From assembly GCA_007570785.1 (NCBI GenBank), contig ML664161.1, positions 43,734,418 to 43,798,417 on the forward strand: a DNA stretch of 64,000 nucleotides, in the 5' to 3' direction. A model generated the notes under the pieces. The model ran no database searches. It was not told where the DNA came from and saw nothing but the letters and a program-made list of their open reading frames with translations. Shown here piece after piece: positions 1 through 11,460 of this stretch; within the stretch, counting starts at the first letter, position 1; each line of letters starts with the position of its first letter. The translations under genes were made by a program, and so were the position numbers. This DNA comes from Antilocapra americana (Eukaryota; Chordata; Mammalia; Artiodactyla; Antilocapridae).

Positions 1-3000
1 TAGAAATACTCCTTCAAGACCACAATAGATAACTAAATCCATGGAGACAGAAAATTTAAGTGAAAAGGAAGAGGAACTTCTCCCAATTAAAAGAGCAAGA
101 GAAGTTCCCTAAAAGAACAAATAATAAAACAGAGCTCACCACTCTACCAGACCTTGAGTTCAGAAAGGCATTGATGGTAATAAAAATGCTAGCCAAATTA
201 AGAAAGATTATCAGTACAAACATTCTAACAAGGAACTAGAAACTAAAAAAATTTAACCAATCAAAGATAGATAATTCAATTTCCAAGATAAAAAGCAATC
301 TGGAAGCAATGGATAAAAGAATAGGTAATCTGGAAGATAGAATCATGGAAATCACCCAATCAGAATAGCAAACAGACAAATGAAAAAATGATGAACACAA
401 CATATGAGATCTATGGGATAAAATAAAATGTGCCAACCTACACATAACAGGTTTCAGAAAGTGAAAAGAGAAAGGGATCAAAAATGTATTTAAAGAAATG
501 ATGGCTGAAAACTTCCCAAACCTAAAGAAGGTAAAAGATATTCAGGTACAGGAAGCACAAAAGGTCCCAAACAGAATAAACCCAAAGAGACCCACACCAA
601 GACATATCATAATTAAAATGACAGAGCTTAGGATTCCAAAGGCAGCAAGAGAAAAAAAGTTCTTTTAAGAAAAAAGAAAAAAAAAAAAACATAAAGCTAT
701 CAGCTGATTTCTCTGCAGAAACTCTGCAGGCCAGAGAAAAGTGGCATGATACATTCAAAGTTTTGAAAGAAAAAAACCTGCAAACTAGGATACTCTACCC
801 AGCAAGATTAACATTTAGAACAGAAGAAGAGATAAGAATTTCTCAGACAGGCAAACACTAAAGGAATTCAGCAATACCAAACCTAACCTAAAAGAAATGT
901 TGAAAGGTCTTCTCTAAATGGAAAGAATTCAAAGAAAAGGGAAATTCCCAATAGGAAGAGCAAATATATAGTTAAGGATTGAAGATGACTTAAGTAAGCC
1001 AGTACATAGATTAAAAAATAATGAAAAACTTTTAAAGAGATTGTAACTGCAATAAACAATAAAAAGATAAACATGAAGATGTAAAGTAAGATATAAAAAT
1101 CACAAAACATGGGTGAGGAGAGTATAAAAATATAGATCTTTTAGAATGTGTTTGAATTATTTTAAATGACTATCAGTTTAAAACAAGTAGATATATTTCT
1201 GGGTCAACATACTTGAACTCCATGATAACCACAAACAAAAAATGTACAATAGATTCACAAAAACAAAAAAGAAAGGAATCAAGCATATTATAAAAGAAAA
1301 TCATCAAACCCCCAAAAAGAAAAAGAAGAACTAAAATAACAACTGGAGAACAAGGATTAAAAATGGCAACAAGTATACACTGATCAGTAATTACTTTAAG
1401 CACTGATGAACAAAATGCTTTAATCAAAAAACACAGGGCAGACTGGATTTAAAAACCAAAAACCTGCAATATGTTGCCTAAAAAGAGACTCACTTTAGGG
1501 CGAAAGACACACACAGACTGAAAATAAGGAGAGCAAATAGAAACAACAAAGTGGGGTAGCAACACCCCTATCAGACAAAACTGACAAGCTGGATTCATTC
1601 CAGGATCACAAGAATGGTTTAGTATATATAAATCAGTGTGATACACAACGTTAACAAAAGGAAAGACAAAAACCACATGATCAACTCAATAGATGCAGAA
1701 AAGCATTTGACAAAATTCAACATTCATTCATGATAAAACTTTCACCACAGTGGGTACGGAGGGAACATATCTCAACATAATAAAGGTCATTTACAACAAA
1801 TCCACAGCCAACACAATACTCGGTGCTGGAAAAATGAAAACCTTCCCGTCCCACTAAATTCAGGAATAAGACAAGGATGCTCACTCTCACCACTTTTCAA
1901 TATCAAATTTGAAGTCCTAGCCACAGCAATCAGACAAGAAAAATAAACGTATCCAGATTTGAAGGGAAGAAGTAAAATTGTCACTGCAGAGAACCCAAAG
2001 TCTCTAAACGAAAACTATTAGCATAAATGAATTCAGCAAGGTAACAGGATAAAAAAATGACATAACAGAAGTCTGTTGCATTTCTTTACACTAATAGTCA
2101 AATACCAGAAAGTTAAAAAACTATCCTGTTTAAAATCTCATCTAAAAAATAATATACCTAGGACCACACATACAGGGAGGTGAAAGGCCTATATGCAGAA
2201 ATGTATAAAACACTGACAAAGGAAACTGAAGATGACTCAGGAAATGGAAAGACATCCTGTGCTCTTGGATTGGAAGAATATTGTTAAAATGACCATACTA
2301 CCCAAAGCAGTCTACAGATTTAATATGTTCCCTATCAAAATACCCATGATACTTTTCACAGAAGTAGCATGATCCTAAAATTGACATGGAACAACAAAAC
2401 ACCCAGAATTGCTAAAGCAATTCTCAGAAAAAAGAACAAAGTTGGCAGTGCGACCCCTTCCAGACTTCAGACAATACTACAAAGCTACAGTAATCAAAAC
2501 AGACAAAATAGATTTAGAAATCAATGGGACAGTATAGACCAGAAATAAACCCATGCACCTGTGTTTAGTTAACCTGTGATAAAAAGAGGCAAGAATATAC
2601 AATAGACAAAAAAGAAAGTCTCTTCAACAAGTGGTGTTGGGAAAGCGAGACAGCTTTTCCAATGTAAATCAATGAAATTAGAACATTCCCTCACACCATC
2701 TACAAAAATAAAATGGTTTAAAGACTTTAAGACAAGTGAACATAGTAAAAAACATTCTTTGATATAAATCATAGCAACGTTTCCCAAGGCCAAAGAAATA
2801 AAAGCAAAATTTAATCAATGGGAACTAATCAAACTTAAAAGCTTTTGCACAAGCAAAGGAAACTGTCAACAAAACAATAAGAACCTACAAAATGGCAGAA
2901 GATGTTTGAAATAATGAGACCAACAAGGGGTTAAAATCCAATGTAAAGAGCTCATACAACTCAATATAGAAAAACAAACAACCCAATCAAAAAGTGGGCA

Positions 3001-3250
3001 GAAGACTTAAAGAGACACTTTTCCAAAGAAGACATACAGATGGCCAACAGGCACAAAAAGAGATACTCATTTATTAGAGAAATGCAGATCAAAGCTACAG
3101 GGTATCACCTCACACTAGTCAGAATGACTATCATCAAAAAGTCTATGAATAATACATGCTGGAGAGGCTGTGGAGGAAACCTTGTACACTGTTGATGGGT
3201 CTTGTAAATTGGTGCATCCACTATGGAAGGATGGAGGTTCCTTATGAAAC
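1..3250 (+). mobile_element. Old L1 LINE, 5' part (interrupted by solo LTR)
   Basis: A-rich L1 sequence in sense orientation. An ORF1-like region runs through roughly 500-900, and reverse-transcriptase region text appears from about 1550, including the typical ORF2 stretch at 1680-1740. Every frame has many stops and the ORFs called on either strand are short, so it is dead. It begins before the window. The element continues at 3966 after the solo LTR: removing the LTR and one copy of the AAAC duplication restores continuous L1 text. Subfamily was not determined; the divergence suggests a mammalian L1M-type element rather than a young L1_BT. Confidence 0.85.
3247..3250. repeat. Target-site duplication of solo LTR (left copy)
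   Basis: AAAC, repeated at 3962-3965 immediately after the LTR. Collapsing the two copies gives uninterrupted L1 sequence. Confidence 0.8.
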
Positions 3251-3961
3251 TGAAAGGTTGCAGCTGCAAGCCATGAGCTACAGGGGGCTTCCTGACCTCT
3301 GGAGGAGAGGATTTTGATAAAGAGTCAGAGAGGAGGCTTGATCACTCGAAGATTTTGTGTAATAAACTTTTATTAAAGTATAAAGGAATAGAGGAAGCTT
3401 CTGACACAGACTTCAGAAGGGGACAGAAAGAGCGCCCCCCTGTTAGTTTTTAGCAAGGAGTTATATATCTGTTAGCAAGTTGCTGATAAGGTAAAGAATC
3501 ACCTCAAAACGGAGAGTTGCATCAGGCCCCTTTCCCACAACAGGCATTTTGAGATAGCATTGGCTCAAGGTGAATCATCCCCCATCTTAAAACAATTGAC
3601 ATGAATCTTAAAGAAAGGTTAGCAAGCAAATACATAGTTTCATTAACATAGCTTAAGAGAACATTTCCATGAGTAAGACATTCTGGTTTGAGTCTTTAGG
3701 CCTAACCCTCTAGAAGAAAGGCAGATTCCAAGGCAAATACATAGCTCATTAACATAGCTTAAAAATATTTCCATAAGAAAAACCTATTGATCAACCAAAG
3801 GTTTGAGAAAAGTTAAGGCAGAAGCAGGTGTTGCCATGACAACACAGAATTGAAGGGAAACCTTTTAATTTCGAACAGAGAAAGGAAAAAAAAAAGTCTG
3901 CCACTTTTAGTTTATTTCCTCTACTTGGTTACCCCTAGCCTTCCTACCTGTTACCCTCTCA
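3251..3961 (-). mobile_element. Solo LTR of an endogenous retrovirus (ERV1-like), 711 bp
   Basis: The block starts TGAAAGG and ends CCCTCTCA, giving imperfect terminal inverted repeats (TGAAAGG / TGAGAGG). It is flanked by the direct repeat AAAC at 3247-3250 and 3962-3965. On the minus strand a TATATAA box (about 3465-3472) lies upstream of an AATAAA signal (about 3370), the order expected for U3-R-U5, so the LTR is read on the minus strand. A 4-bp target duplication is typical of gammaretrovirus-like (ERV1) elements. No internal viral genes remain, as expected after LTR-LTR recombination. The exact family name was not recognised. Confidence 0.85.
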
Positions 3962-3965
3962 AAAC

Positions 3966-4545
3966 TAAAGCTACCATATGATCCTGCAATCCCACACCTG
4001 GGTATATATCGAGAGAAAAATTAAAATTCTAATTCAAAAAGATACATGGACTCCAAAGTTCAGAGGAGCAATTTACAATAGCCAAGACAAAGAAGCAAAC
4101 CAACTGCCCACCAACAGATAACTGGCTTAAGAAGATGGCTGAGTGATACCTCATTCACACAATGGAGTATTAACTAGCCACTGAAAAAGAGTGAAATAAT
4201 GACACTTGCAGCAACACGGATGGACCTAGAGAGTAATACTAAGTGAATTAAATCGGAGAAAAACAAATACTATGCGATACTGCTTTTATGTGGCATCTAA
4301 ACTAATACAGAGGAAAGTATACACAAAACAGAAACAGACTTACAGACACAGAAGACACACTTAGGGTTACCAAAGGAGGAAAAGAAGGGAGAAGGGGGAA
4401 ATTAGGAGTGTGAGATTAGCAGACACAAACGACTGTGCATAAAACAGAAAGGCAACAAGCATTTGCCGTACAGCACAGGGAATCACACCCAGTACCTTGT
4501 AGGAATCTATTAATGTAAAGAAAAATAACATGAAAAAAAGTTTTG
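3966..4545 (+). mobile_element. Old L1 LINE, 3' end
   Basis: This continues the L1 at 1-3250 with the standard L1 3' text (cold-spot phrase about a hypothetical 'taccatatgatcctgcaat' region at 3973, then the 3' UTR). It ends in an A-rich tail near 4530. It is degenerate and non-coding. Confidence 0.85.
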
Positions 4546-4559
4546 GAGATTATGAACAA

Positions 4560-5470
4560 TTAGTATTCAGTTGACAAATACCACTTTATATTCAGTGTGT
4601 AATATTACAATGTAAATAAAAGCAATTAATACTTAAATTGTCACTTTACCTCAACTGCTACTAAAAATACAAATGAGACAGTCATATATCAGATTTTAAA
4701 AAGTTCAGACATCACCTCTTTCAAAACCTTCTGATGCTCCTCACCACCAGACCAGACAGTAAACCTGCAGGATCTCCACCACTGTAGCTCCCTGCAGCAG
4801 TGAGGTGATGTGTTCGCCAGGTTAAACCCTATTTGGGCAGAGACTGGGCTACCTTTCTATCCCTGGGGCGAAGCTGGAGTGGGCACTAAGGAATCCCGTA
4901 GTCATGCTATCCTAACAGGCCATCGCCTGCGTCCCTATGACAACAGACACCCCCACTTCAACATGTGAGCCTCTGGACCATGTTTTCAGATCCTGACCCA
5001 AGGGTGTTTTTCCCTCAACTAAAATTCAAGATCGTCGTTGGAGGGGAGGTTTTTAAAAATCTCAGTGGGCTTTTTAAACCATCTGTGTCCAAGCACCAGG
5101 ACCTCACTGCTCGTAACTGGCGTGTGCTGCACAGGCCGCACGCAGTTCCCCAGCATCTCCACCGCAAGCGCTTCGGCTGTGCTAGCCCTCGCTCCTCTGG
5201 TCCCACCTCACCCATAAGGTGCGGGCTGGGGTCAGACCCCCTGAGGAGTGCACCCCCTGGCCTGTGCACTCGAGGCCATGGGTGCTCGGCTCAGATGCCA
5301 TCTTCTCAGAGGGTTCCCCTGACCACCTGACAGAAGAGAAGAAGAACCTGTCAGTCACTGCCACCCTCTTCTGTTGCTTCATTTTCTTCACCGTGTTCAT
5401 ACTGTCTGAATCCCAATTGTGACTTCCGTACCTTTCCTATAACATTTTATTCACAATAAAGGTGATTATT
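4560..5470. other. Unassigned block with a compositionally distinct centre
   Basis: After an AT-rich lead (4560-4740) the sequence from about 4745 to 5400 is clearly GC-richer than its surroundings. It carries overlapping open frames on both strands (4965-5330 +, 5219-5422 +, 5015-5269 -). The frame at 5219-5422 ends in a hydrophobic run (about 19 residues rich in F, I, V, T and C) followed by a stop. An AATAAA is present at about 5453-5458. I recognise no protein family. It could be an old retrocopy, an LTR remnant or a conserved non-coding element, and no splice context ties it to CCDC191. Confidence 0.3.
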
Positions 5471-5570
5471 TTGAATTTGCAGCACAGTTTGATGGAAAGT
5501 TAACTTTTCCTCAGTATATCACTTAATCTCTTTTTATTCTTAAAGGAGAATTCTCTGGATCACATTTCAG

Positions 5571-5690
5571 ACATGGAAGAAGTTTGCAAAATTTACAAAA
5601 GAGGAAAGAGAAAAAGAAGAAAGGCGAGAGCAGCTCCGTAGGAAGGTAGCTGAAATTCTTCCAGACTTCCAGATGTTCACACTGCTGTGA
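5571..5690 (+). CDS. CCDC191: CCDC191 (KIAA1407), apparent last coding exon, partial gene
   Basis: An acceptor (ACATTTCAG, ending 5570) opens a frame reading TWKKFAKFTKEEREKEERRE..., then QLRRKVAEILPDFQ, then MFTLL and a TGA stop at 5688-5690. The run is highly charged, rich in E, K and R, and typical of a coiled coil. It resembles what I recall of the C-terminal part of CCDC191 (KIAA1407), a coiled-coil protein of poorly known function. Synteny supports this: CCDC191 is the gene convergent to ZDHHC23 in human. Earlier exons lie before the window or were not found in 1-5570. From memory the human protein has a longer tail after LPDFQ, so the true C-terminus here may differ or continue by splicing. 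Identity is inferred from synteny and composition. Confidence 0.6.
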   Translation, partial: TWKKFAKFTKEEREKEERREQLRRKVAEILPDFQMFTLL

Positions 5691-6487
5691 CTCGGCTGTA
5701 CAGCCGTCAGCTGCTCGGCCCTTGGGTAAGGAGTCTGGTGGACGGGGCCGCAGCCTACCGGGCGCAGTGCAGTGCTCTCAACGGGAGTCTCATCAGTCCG
5801 AGTGTGCATTACCACTACCCATCCACATATATGCACAGATATCTGGCTTATGTTCTGTCACATACTTTTTGGATCAAAGAAATTATTTTGTGAATGTATA
5901 CTTCCTTCTTCGATTTCTCTTGGGTTGCTAATCAGTCCACTAAAGCATTTATCACAGCAGGACCATCCAAAGGAACAGTCTTGGGCTCTGCTGTTCAGAC
6001 GTGCCCTATATATTTTTAGTATCATAAACTTTAAAAAGGACAATGTTTGTTTGCCTGAGACTGAGCAGGAAAATGTGTCCTTATAGCTTAAGGTGAATTG
6101 TTGACAAATGTAACTTTAACTAAATAGAAATTAAAAGTAGTGAGTACTTAGAAAAGGAGGGCCAGTCATCAAGTCCCTTAGCATCAGCAACAGGCGTTCT
6201 GCCAGACACTGTCCATTTTGCCCACCTGATGGAAAACTGTAAATCAAAAGGCACTCTGGGAAGCCGCTGCAAAAGGTAGCAGTGTCTCCTGATTTCAGAG
6301 AAACGGGGGCACCAAAGATGCTTCTCCTCAGTGCTCTTTTATAATGTGAAGAGAAGTCCAAAAGCAAAGACTATCAAAGGCCGTCCAGCAATCTGTTAAA
6401 ATGTCGGCTCACGCTTCCAGCTGCATACCTGAAATAGCACATTCGATTTGTCTTCTAATCCTCAGCTCAGCTTGATCTATGTATCAA

Positions 6488-6687
6488 GGTTGTTGTTCAA
6501 TTGCCAAGTAGTGGCCAACTCTTTGCGACCCCATGGACTGCAGCACCCTAGGTTTCCCTGTCCCTCACCATCTCCCAGAGTTTGCTCAAGTTCACATCCA
6601 TTGAATCAGTAATGCCATCCAACCATCTCATCCTCTGTCATCCTTTTCTCCTCTGTCTTCAATCTTTCCCAGCATCAGGGTACTTTA
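6488..6687 (-). mobile_element. BovB LINE 3' fragment
   Basis: Reverse complement of the BovB 3' end, including the shared stretch around TTTGCGACCCCATGGACTGC. It is diverged and 5' truncated. Confidence 0.85.
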
Positions 6688-6922
6688 CTTATCTTGAAAT
6701 CAAAGAATGTTTTAATCTTTAAGGTGCTAAAGTATGTAAAGACTGACACAACACTCCTGTGAATTGTCTGAAAGAGTTACCTGCTAGAAAAAAAAGTTTT
6801 CATTACGAAGTATATGCTTATAACAACAAATTCAGGCAGTAAATGCACACAGTAAAATGAGATAGTCTCTTGCAGCCCTGAGGTAACTACAACTATTTGG
6901 TAAGCTTAAAATTTGAGTTGGC

Positions 6923-6948
6923 AATAAAATTCTGTGTTGTTCAATAAA
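6923..6948 (+). terminator. Candidate polyadenylation signals for CCDC191
   Basis: Two AATAAA motifs 20 bp apart (6923-6928 and 6943-6948) lie about 1.2 kb after the CCDC191 stop. Assignment to this gene is inference from position and strand. Confidence 0.4.
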
Positions 6949-7000
6949 TCCTGTTATTGTCTCTTACTTCCTAGAAGGGATATCTAGCTACACCACCTAC

Positions 7001-7589
7001 AAAATGACATATCCTTCTTCTACAGAAGATGTGTTATGATTTACTCAGATACAAAAAAAAAACAACAACACTATATTGAGCTTTATTTCTTCCAGTGTCC
7101 CTATCCTCACTTATCTTTTCCTTTAATATGATTGTAGTCATCATCTAAAAACTCTAAGACTAACCGCCACTAAAGAAATGGGACTAAAAGCAACTCATAG
7201 TTAACCTCTTCCTGTCTAAATCACAATGTTTTCACTTATCTTTAGCACATTGGCTCATATCAGCAGTCAGAAATAAAATACCAATTTTTGTTTTAATGCC
7301 AAGCCAGTAGATAAAGAAGGGTGGATCCCTCAAATAAACCTGCCAGGGGTCTAAATAAATTGCAGAAAGCTTGAGTTTTCTCTCTTAAGCTTTATTTTAC
7401 TTTTATTTCACCTCAAGCATCAGTAGAAATTGAGTCTTCAGCAGCCCACCTTCTGATTGTTTCAGCAAGGGCTTTTTACCTACCTATAGAACCTTCTGAA
7501 GAGACACAGGAAAATAACTTAGAAAATGACCTAATTAGCAAGAAACTTAGTAAATGACCTAACAATTTCTTGCTGCTGTATCTTAAAGG
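7001..7589. other. Unique intergenic sequence
   Basis: AT-rich and without recognisable genes or young repeats. A pyrimidine-rich stretch occurs near 7380-7410. Confidence 0.5.
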
Positions 7590-7601
7590 TACAATTTAAA
7601 A

Positions 7602-8612
7602 GCTGGAGAGGGTGCGGAGAAAAGGGAACCCTCTTACACTGTTGGTGGGAATGCAAACTAGTACAGCCACTATGGAGATTCCTTAAAAAAACAGTGTGGA
7701 GATTCCTTAAAAAACTGGAAATAGGGACTTCCCTGGTGGCCAAATGGTTAAGACTCCACCTTGCAAAACAGAGGCTACAGGTTCAACCCAGAGGCAGGGA
7801 AGTAGGATCCCACATGCCACAGGGCAACTGAGCCCAAGAGCTGCAACTACTGAGCCCACACACTCTGGAGCCCATGAGCCACAATGAAAGATCCTGCATG
7901 ATGCAACCAAATAAGTAATTAAAGAAAAAAGAAAAACACTGGAAATAGAACCGCCATACAACCCAGCAATCCCACTGCTGGCCATACACACCGAGGAAAC
8001 CAGAACTGAAAGAGACACGTGTACCCCAGTGTTGCAGCACTGTTAACAATAGCCAGGACATGGAAGCAACCTAGCTGTCCATCGGCAGACAAAAGGATAA
8101 GAAAGCTGTGGTACGTATACACAATGGAATATTACTCAGCTATTAAAACGAATGCATTTGAATCAGTTCCAGTGAGGTGAAGGAAACTGAAGTCCATCAC
8201 AGAGTGAAGTAATTCAGAAAGAAAAACACCAATACAGTATACTAATGCATATATATGGTACTGAGAAAGATGGTAACAATAACCCTATATGCAAGACAGC
8301 AAAAGAGACCCAGATGTATAGAACAGTCTTTTGGACTCTGGGAGAAGGCGAGGGTGGGACGAACTGAGAGAATAGCATTGACACACGTATATTATCATAT
8401 GTGAAACAGATCACCAGTCCAGGTTTGATGCGTGAGACAGGGCGCTCAGAGCCAGCACACTGGGACGACCCTAAGGGATGGGATGGGGAGGGAGGTGGGA
8501 GGGGGGTTCAGGATGGGGGACACATGTACACCCATGGCTGATTCATGTCAATGTATGGCAAAAACCACTATAATACTGTAAAGTAATTAACCTCCAATTA
8601 AAAAAAAGAAGA
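7602..8612 (+). mobile_element. L1_BT-type L1, 5' truncated, with nested SINE
   Basis: Contains the end of ORF2 and the ruminant L1 3' UTR, with its G-rich segment near 8470-8520 and an A-rich tail at 8600-8610. Near-identical 12-bp repeats flank it (TACAATTTAAAA 7590-7601 and TACGATTTAAAA 8613-8624), indicating target-primed insertion. A CHR-type SINE interrupts it at 7727-7925. No intact ORF remains. Confidence 0.85.
7727..7925 (+). mobile_element. CHR-type tRNA-derived SINE nested in L1
   Basis: Begins GGGACTTCCCTGGTGG, continues with the tRNA-like head and ends with an A-rich tail. L1 sequence before it (ending AAACTGGAAATA) is repeated just after (ACACTGGAAATAG), consistent with a target duplication. 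Confidence 0.85.
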
Positions 8613-8636
8613 TACGATTTAAAATGTTATTGCTGG

Positions 8637-8740
8637 ACTTGCTTGATGGTCCAGTGGTTAAGACTCCAAGCTCCAGTGGAGGGAGGATGGGGAGGCAGGT
8701 TTGATCCCGGGGGACTAAATTTGCACAAGATGCCCAGCCA
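8637..8740 (+). mobile_element. CHR-type SINE fragment
   Basis: Diverged head beginning GGACTTGCTTGATGGTCCAG, ending near 8740. Confidence 0.6.
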
Positions 8741-8982
8741 AAAACAAAGTGAAACATTGTTGCTAGTAAAATGCCCAAATAAGCAGTATCCCCAGCCTAC
8801 ACAACTGGAAAAGTAACCACAAGGAAAAGAACAGTTGAGGGCTGCCGGCAGTGTACCTCCACAGCATGGGGGAGGACCACGTAGCCGGAGAGGCAGCCCA
8901 GCTCTAATGCAGGCTTTTGTTAAAGCTCAAGAGTTCAGGAGACAAACCAAGAAGCATCAACTATTTTCCTTAAAGAAAGCAC

Positions 8983-8988
8983 TTTATT
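8983..8988 (-). terminator. Candidate ZDHHC23 polyadenylation signal
   Basis: AATAAA on the minus strand. It is the first canonical hexamer I found on that strand after the ZDHHC23 stop at 13518. Cleavage would fall at about 8955-8975 and give a 3' UTR of about 4.5 kb. Confidence 0.5.
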
Positions 8989-11248
8989 TTCCATTTAAAC
9001 AATTTGGTCACGGTACATTATTTTACATGAATGGCAGTCATTTTTTAAATCTCCATTTAAAAGGCCTTGTGTCTTGAGTCTGAGGTGATAAGAGGATATG
9101 AATACACGTATAAAAACAGTGCAAATCGTTTAGCCCACAGCCTCCAGAGTTGGCTTCAGAAATCCTGTCTAACGTTGCTGAGTTAGTTACATTAAATATG
9201 AAATTTAATATTAAATAAATTTTCCCGGGCTTCCTCTAGTCTGACATCAGACCCAGAAATGTAATCAAATGAAAAGGCTCAGAAGCCCTAACAACTCAAA
9301 CTGTCAAAATCATGCAGACCATAGGATCACACCAGGATGAGTTTGTGAGCTCTGTAACACAGCATCTTGTCAGTGGCACCATCTGAAGAAACAGTGGATT
9401 TTAGTTGCATCCATAACTAGAATAGACTAGCTGTGGTTTTAAAGCTTTGCTTTTAAAAGTATGATTTTTCTAGAAGTAAAAGATGCCATCAGGAAGGTTA
9501 GAGTAGTGACAAGTCACAGGCCCAACGGAAATAATCACAACCCCTAAAGAAGTCTCTGTTCAACCAGTTTTTGACCTGCTGCTGATACTACAGTAAAAAG
9601 CTTTGTGCCAACTGAAGTGGGAATAACTATCCATTAGAAACAGGACTAAATGTAGCTGATTTTGCAAAAAGCCTATATTAGTCACAACAAGCATCTGCAA
9701 GAACACACTGAATTTTCTTCAGCATGAAGTGAAGTTTAATTCTTTTCCACCCCCCGCATCACCTCTGTAATGTTTAATACAAAATGGCACACTTGTCAAG
9801 CTGCTGAAGAGAAAACCATTTTCCAAACAGGTGCCTCAAGCAAAAGTCTCCATTATCCATTTCTTATTCGAAGAAATGCTTTTTAAAATACAGGATGCCA
9901 AAATATGGCTAAAATGAAGTTGTCATATAAACCTACTCACCTAATTTAAAGAGACCTTAAACCTCACATTAATTTTTAAACATCCTGGTTAAAACTGTGC
10001 TTCAAGATGTCATATGTTTGCTTACATAAGTTGAGTTTTATAATAAAAAAGCTAACATCCTACCCAAAGGAAATAGTCTATTAAGCAGATGGTCACTCTT
10101 ACAGAGAACCTTACCAGGATTGTGTCTTCTGGCAGTGGAAGATTCTAGTATAGAAAATTTTTTCTTGCTAAAAATTTTACAAGTACCAAGGACTATTGCA
10201 TAAGAGAAAGTCTGTAGCCGTCTTTCTGCTAGGCAGATGGTACAGTGGAAGACAAGTACTTCATTCACCAAAGGAAACCACCACTACTTGAAAAGCAAAG
10301 ATTTATAGGATCCTAAACACAGACACGCGGGTGGCTGACATGAGAAGAGCAGCTCAGCATCCCCAAAACACACTTAAGGCTTAACTTCAGCAGCATCAGA
10401 GAAACCTACCAAAAAGGCATTGTCAACGGACAGTCAGCTCGCTTCAGGTGTGACCAGCAATAACCACGAAGTACTCTTTGGGTAGCATAAGAAACATTTT
10501 TAACTATTGAAGGATTTTCTCCCTTTATGCAGTCCTGATCCTTAATGGTTTCTCCCTCTGATCTTCCAAGTGGACCCCTTTCTCTTCCCCAGGAAGAGGA
10601 CATGACCATCTTAAGTGGGCGGATCACAGTAGATCAGTTAGTAAACTCCACATCCAGTATGTTTAACAGAGGCTGAGGGCGTGGGGAGAAAGGGGGGAAC
10701 CCACTTGTCTGCACTATATTGGGGCAAGCCTGCTTCTACAGCCAAGAAACTGTGGGCTGCAGGTTTGCTGGGCAATTCCCCACGGTCGCCACTGCCCTTC
10801 TCTGGGGCTCATTCATTCACAGAGGCCTTGTCCTTTAAAAGAACAAAATCCCTCATATCGTTCCAGATGGGAAAAAGGCTTGAAAGTCCAGGAGTACAGC
10901 TAAAGGACATCTCAGAGTCTACAGAAACTGCTCACGGATACTCCCTTGGCTGCTGCTCCTTTTGGTGCAATACTTCAATAGGCTTTTACCTCCACAAAAC
11001 CACTGAGCTTTGCAAAGGTTTGTGCTTCTGTAAACTGCCAATCATGAAGTTCTCAAAGAACTTCAAACAAGCACCTTAATTCCAATCAGCCAGAATAATA
11101 TGCAAAGAAAGTCCTTATCTGAGTAAGGAAAAACAGTGAATTGCCCATCCAGGTAACCCTATTGGGCGTGTGTTGTTATAAAGATGGTGATCGTTCCTCA
11201 GTCTCCCAAATGAGTTTGGTCTTTTGAGTACTCCTCATCTTAAGCTGG

Positions 11249-11460
11249 GGACTTCCCAGGTGGCGCCAGTGGTAAAGAATGTGCTTGCCAATGCAGGAGA
11301 TGTAAGAGACGCAGGTGTGATCCCCAGGTTGGGAATATCCCCTGGTGGAGGAAATGGCATCCCACTCCAGTATTCTTGCCAGGAGAATCCCACGGACAGA
11401 GGAGCCTGGAGGGCTACAGTCATGGAGTCACAAAAGGGACACAACTGAGCGTCTGAGCAC
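11249..11460 (+). mobile_element. Bov-tA SINE
   Basis: Full tRNA-like head (GGGACTTCCCAGGTGGCGCC) plus the BovB-derived body, ending near the ...ACAACTGAGCG tail. It lies in the predicted ZDHHC23 3' UTR, in antisense to the transcript. Confidence 0.9.

Larger units (their letters stand above)
5691..7000 (+). other. Putative CCDC191 3' UTR / convergent intergenic
   Basis: Mostly unique AT-rich sequence downstream of the CCDC191 stop. It is interrupted by a BovB fragment at 6488-6687. Two AATAAA hexamers at 6923-6928 and 6943-6948 are candidate polyadenylation signals. The open frames at 5687-5931 show no recognisable protein. Confidence 0.4.

Noticed and set aside
236..2793. Series of 60-84 aa minus-strand frames
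   Set aside because: Antisense of an A-rich L1; Phe/Leu/Ser-rich composition is the expected artefact.
5687..6086. Overlapping plus-strand frames after the CCDC191 stop
   Set aside because: No recognisable protein; kept only as an observation about the C-terminus.
10681..11079. 132-aa plus-strand frame antisense to the ZDHHC23 3' UTR
   Set aside because: No family resemblance, no splice or promoter context; length is within chance for this much DNA.
11249..11330. tRNA-like sequences in many places
   Set aside because: They are the tRNA-derived heads of Bov-tA and CHR SINEs, with bodies and tails attached, not tRNA genes.
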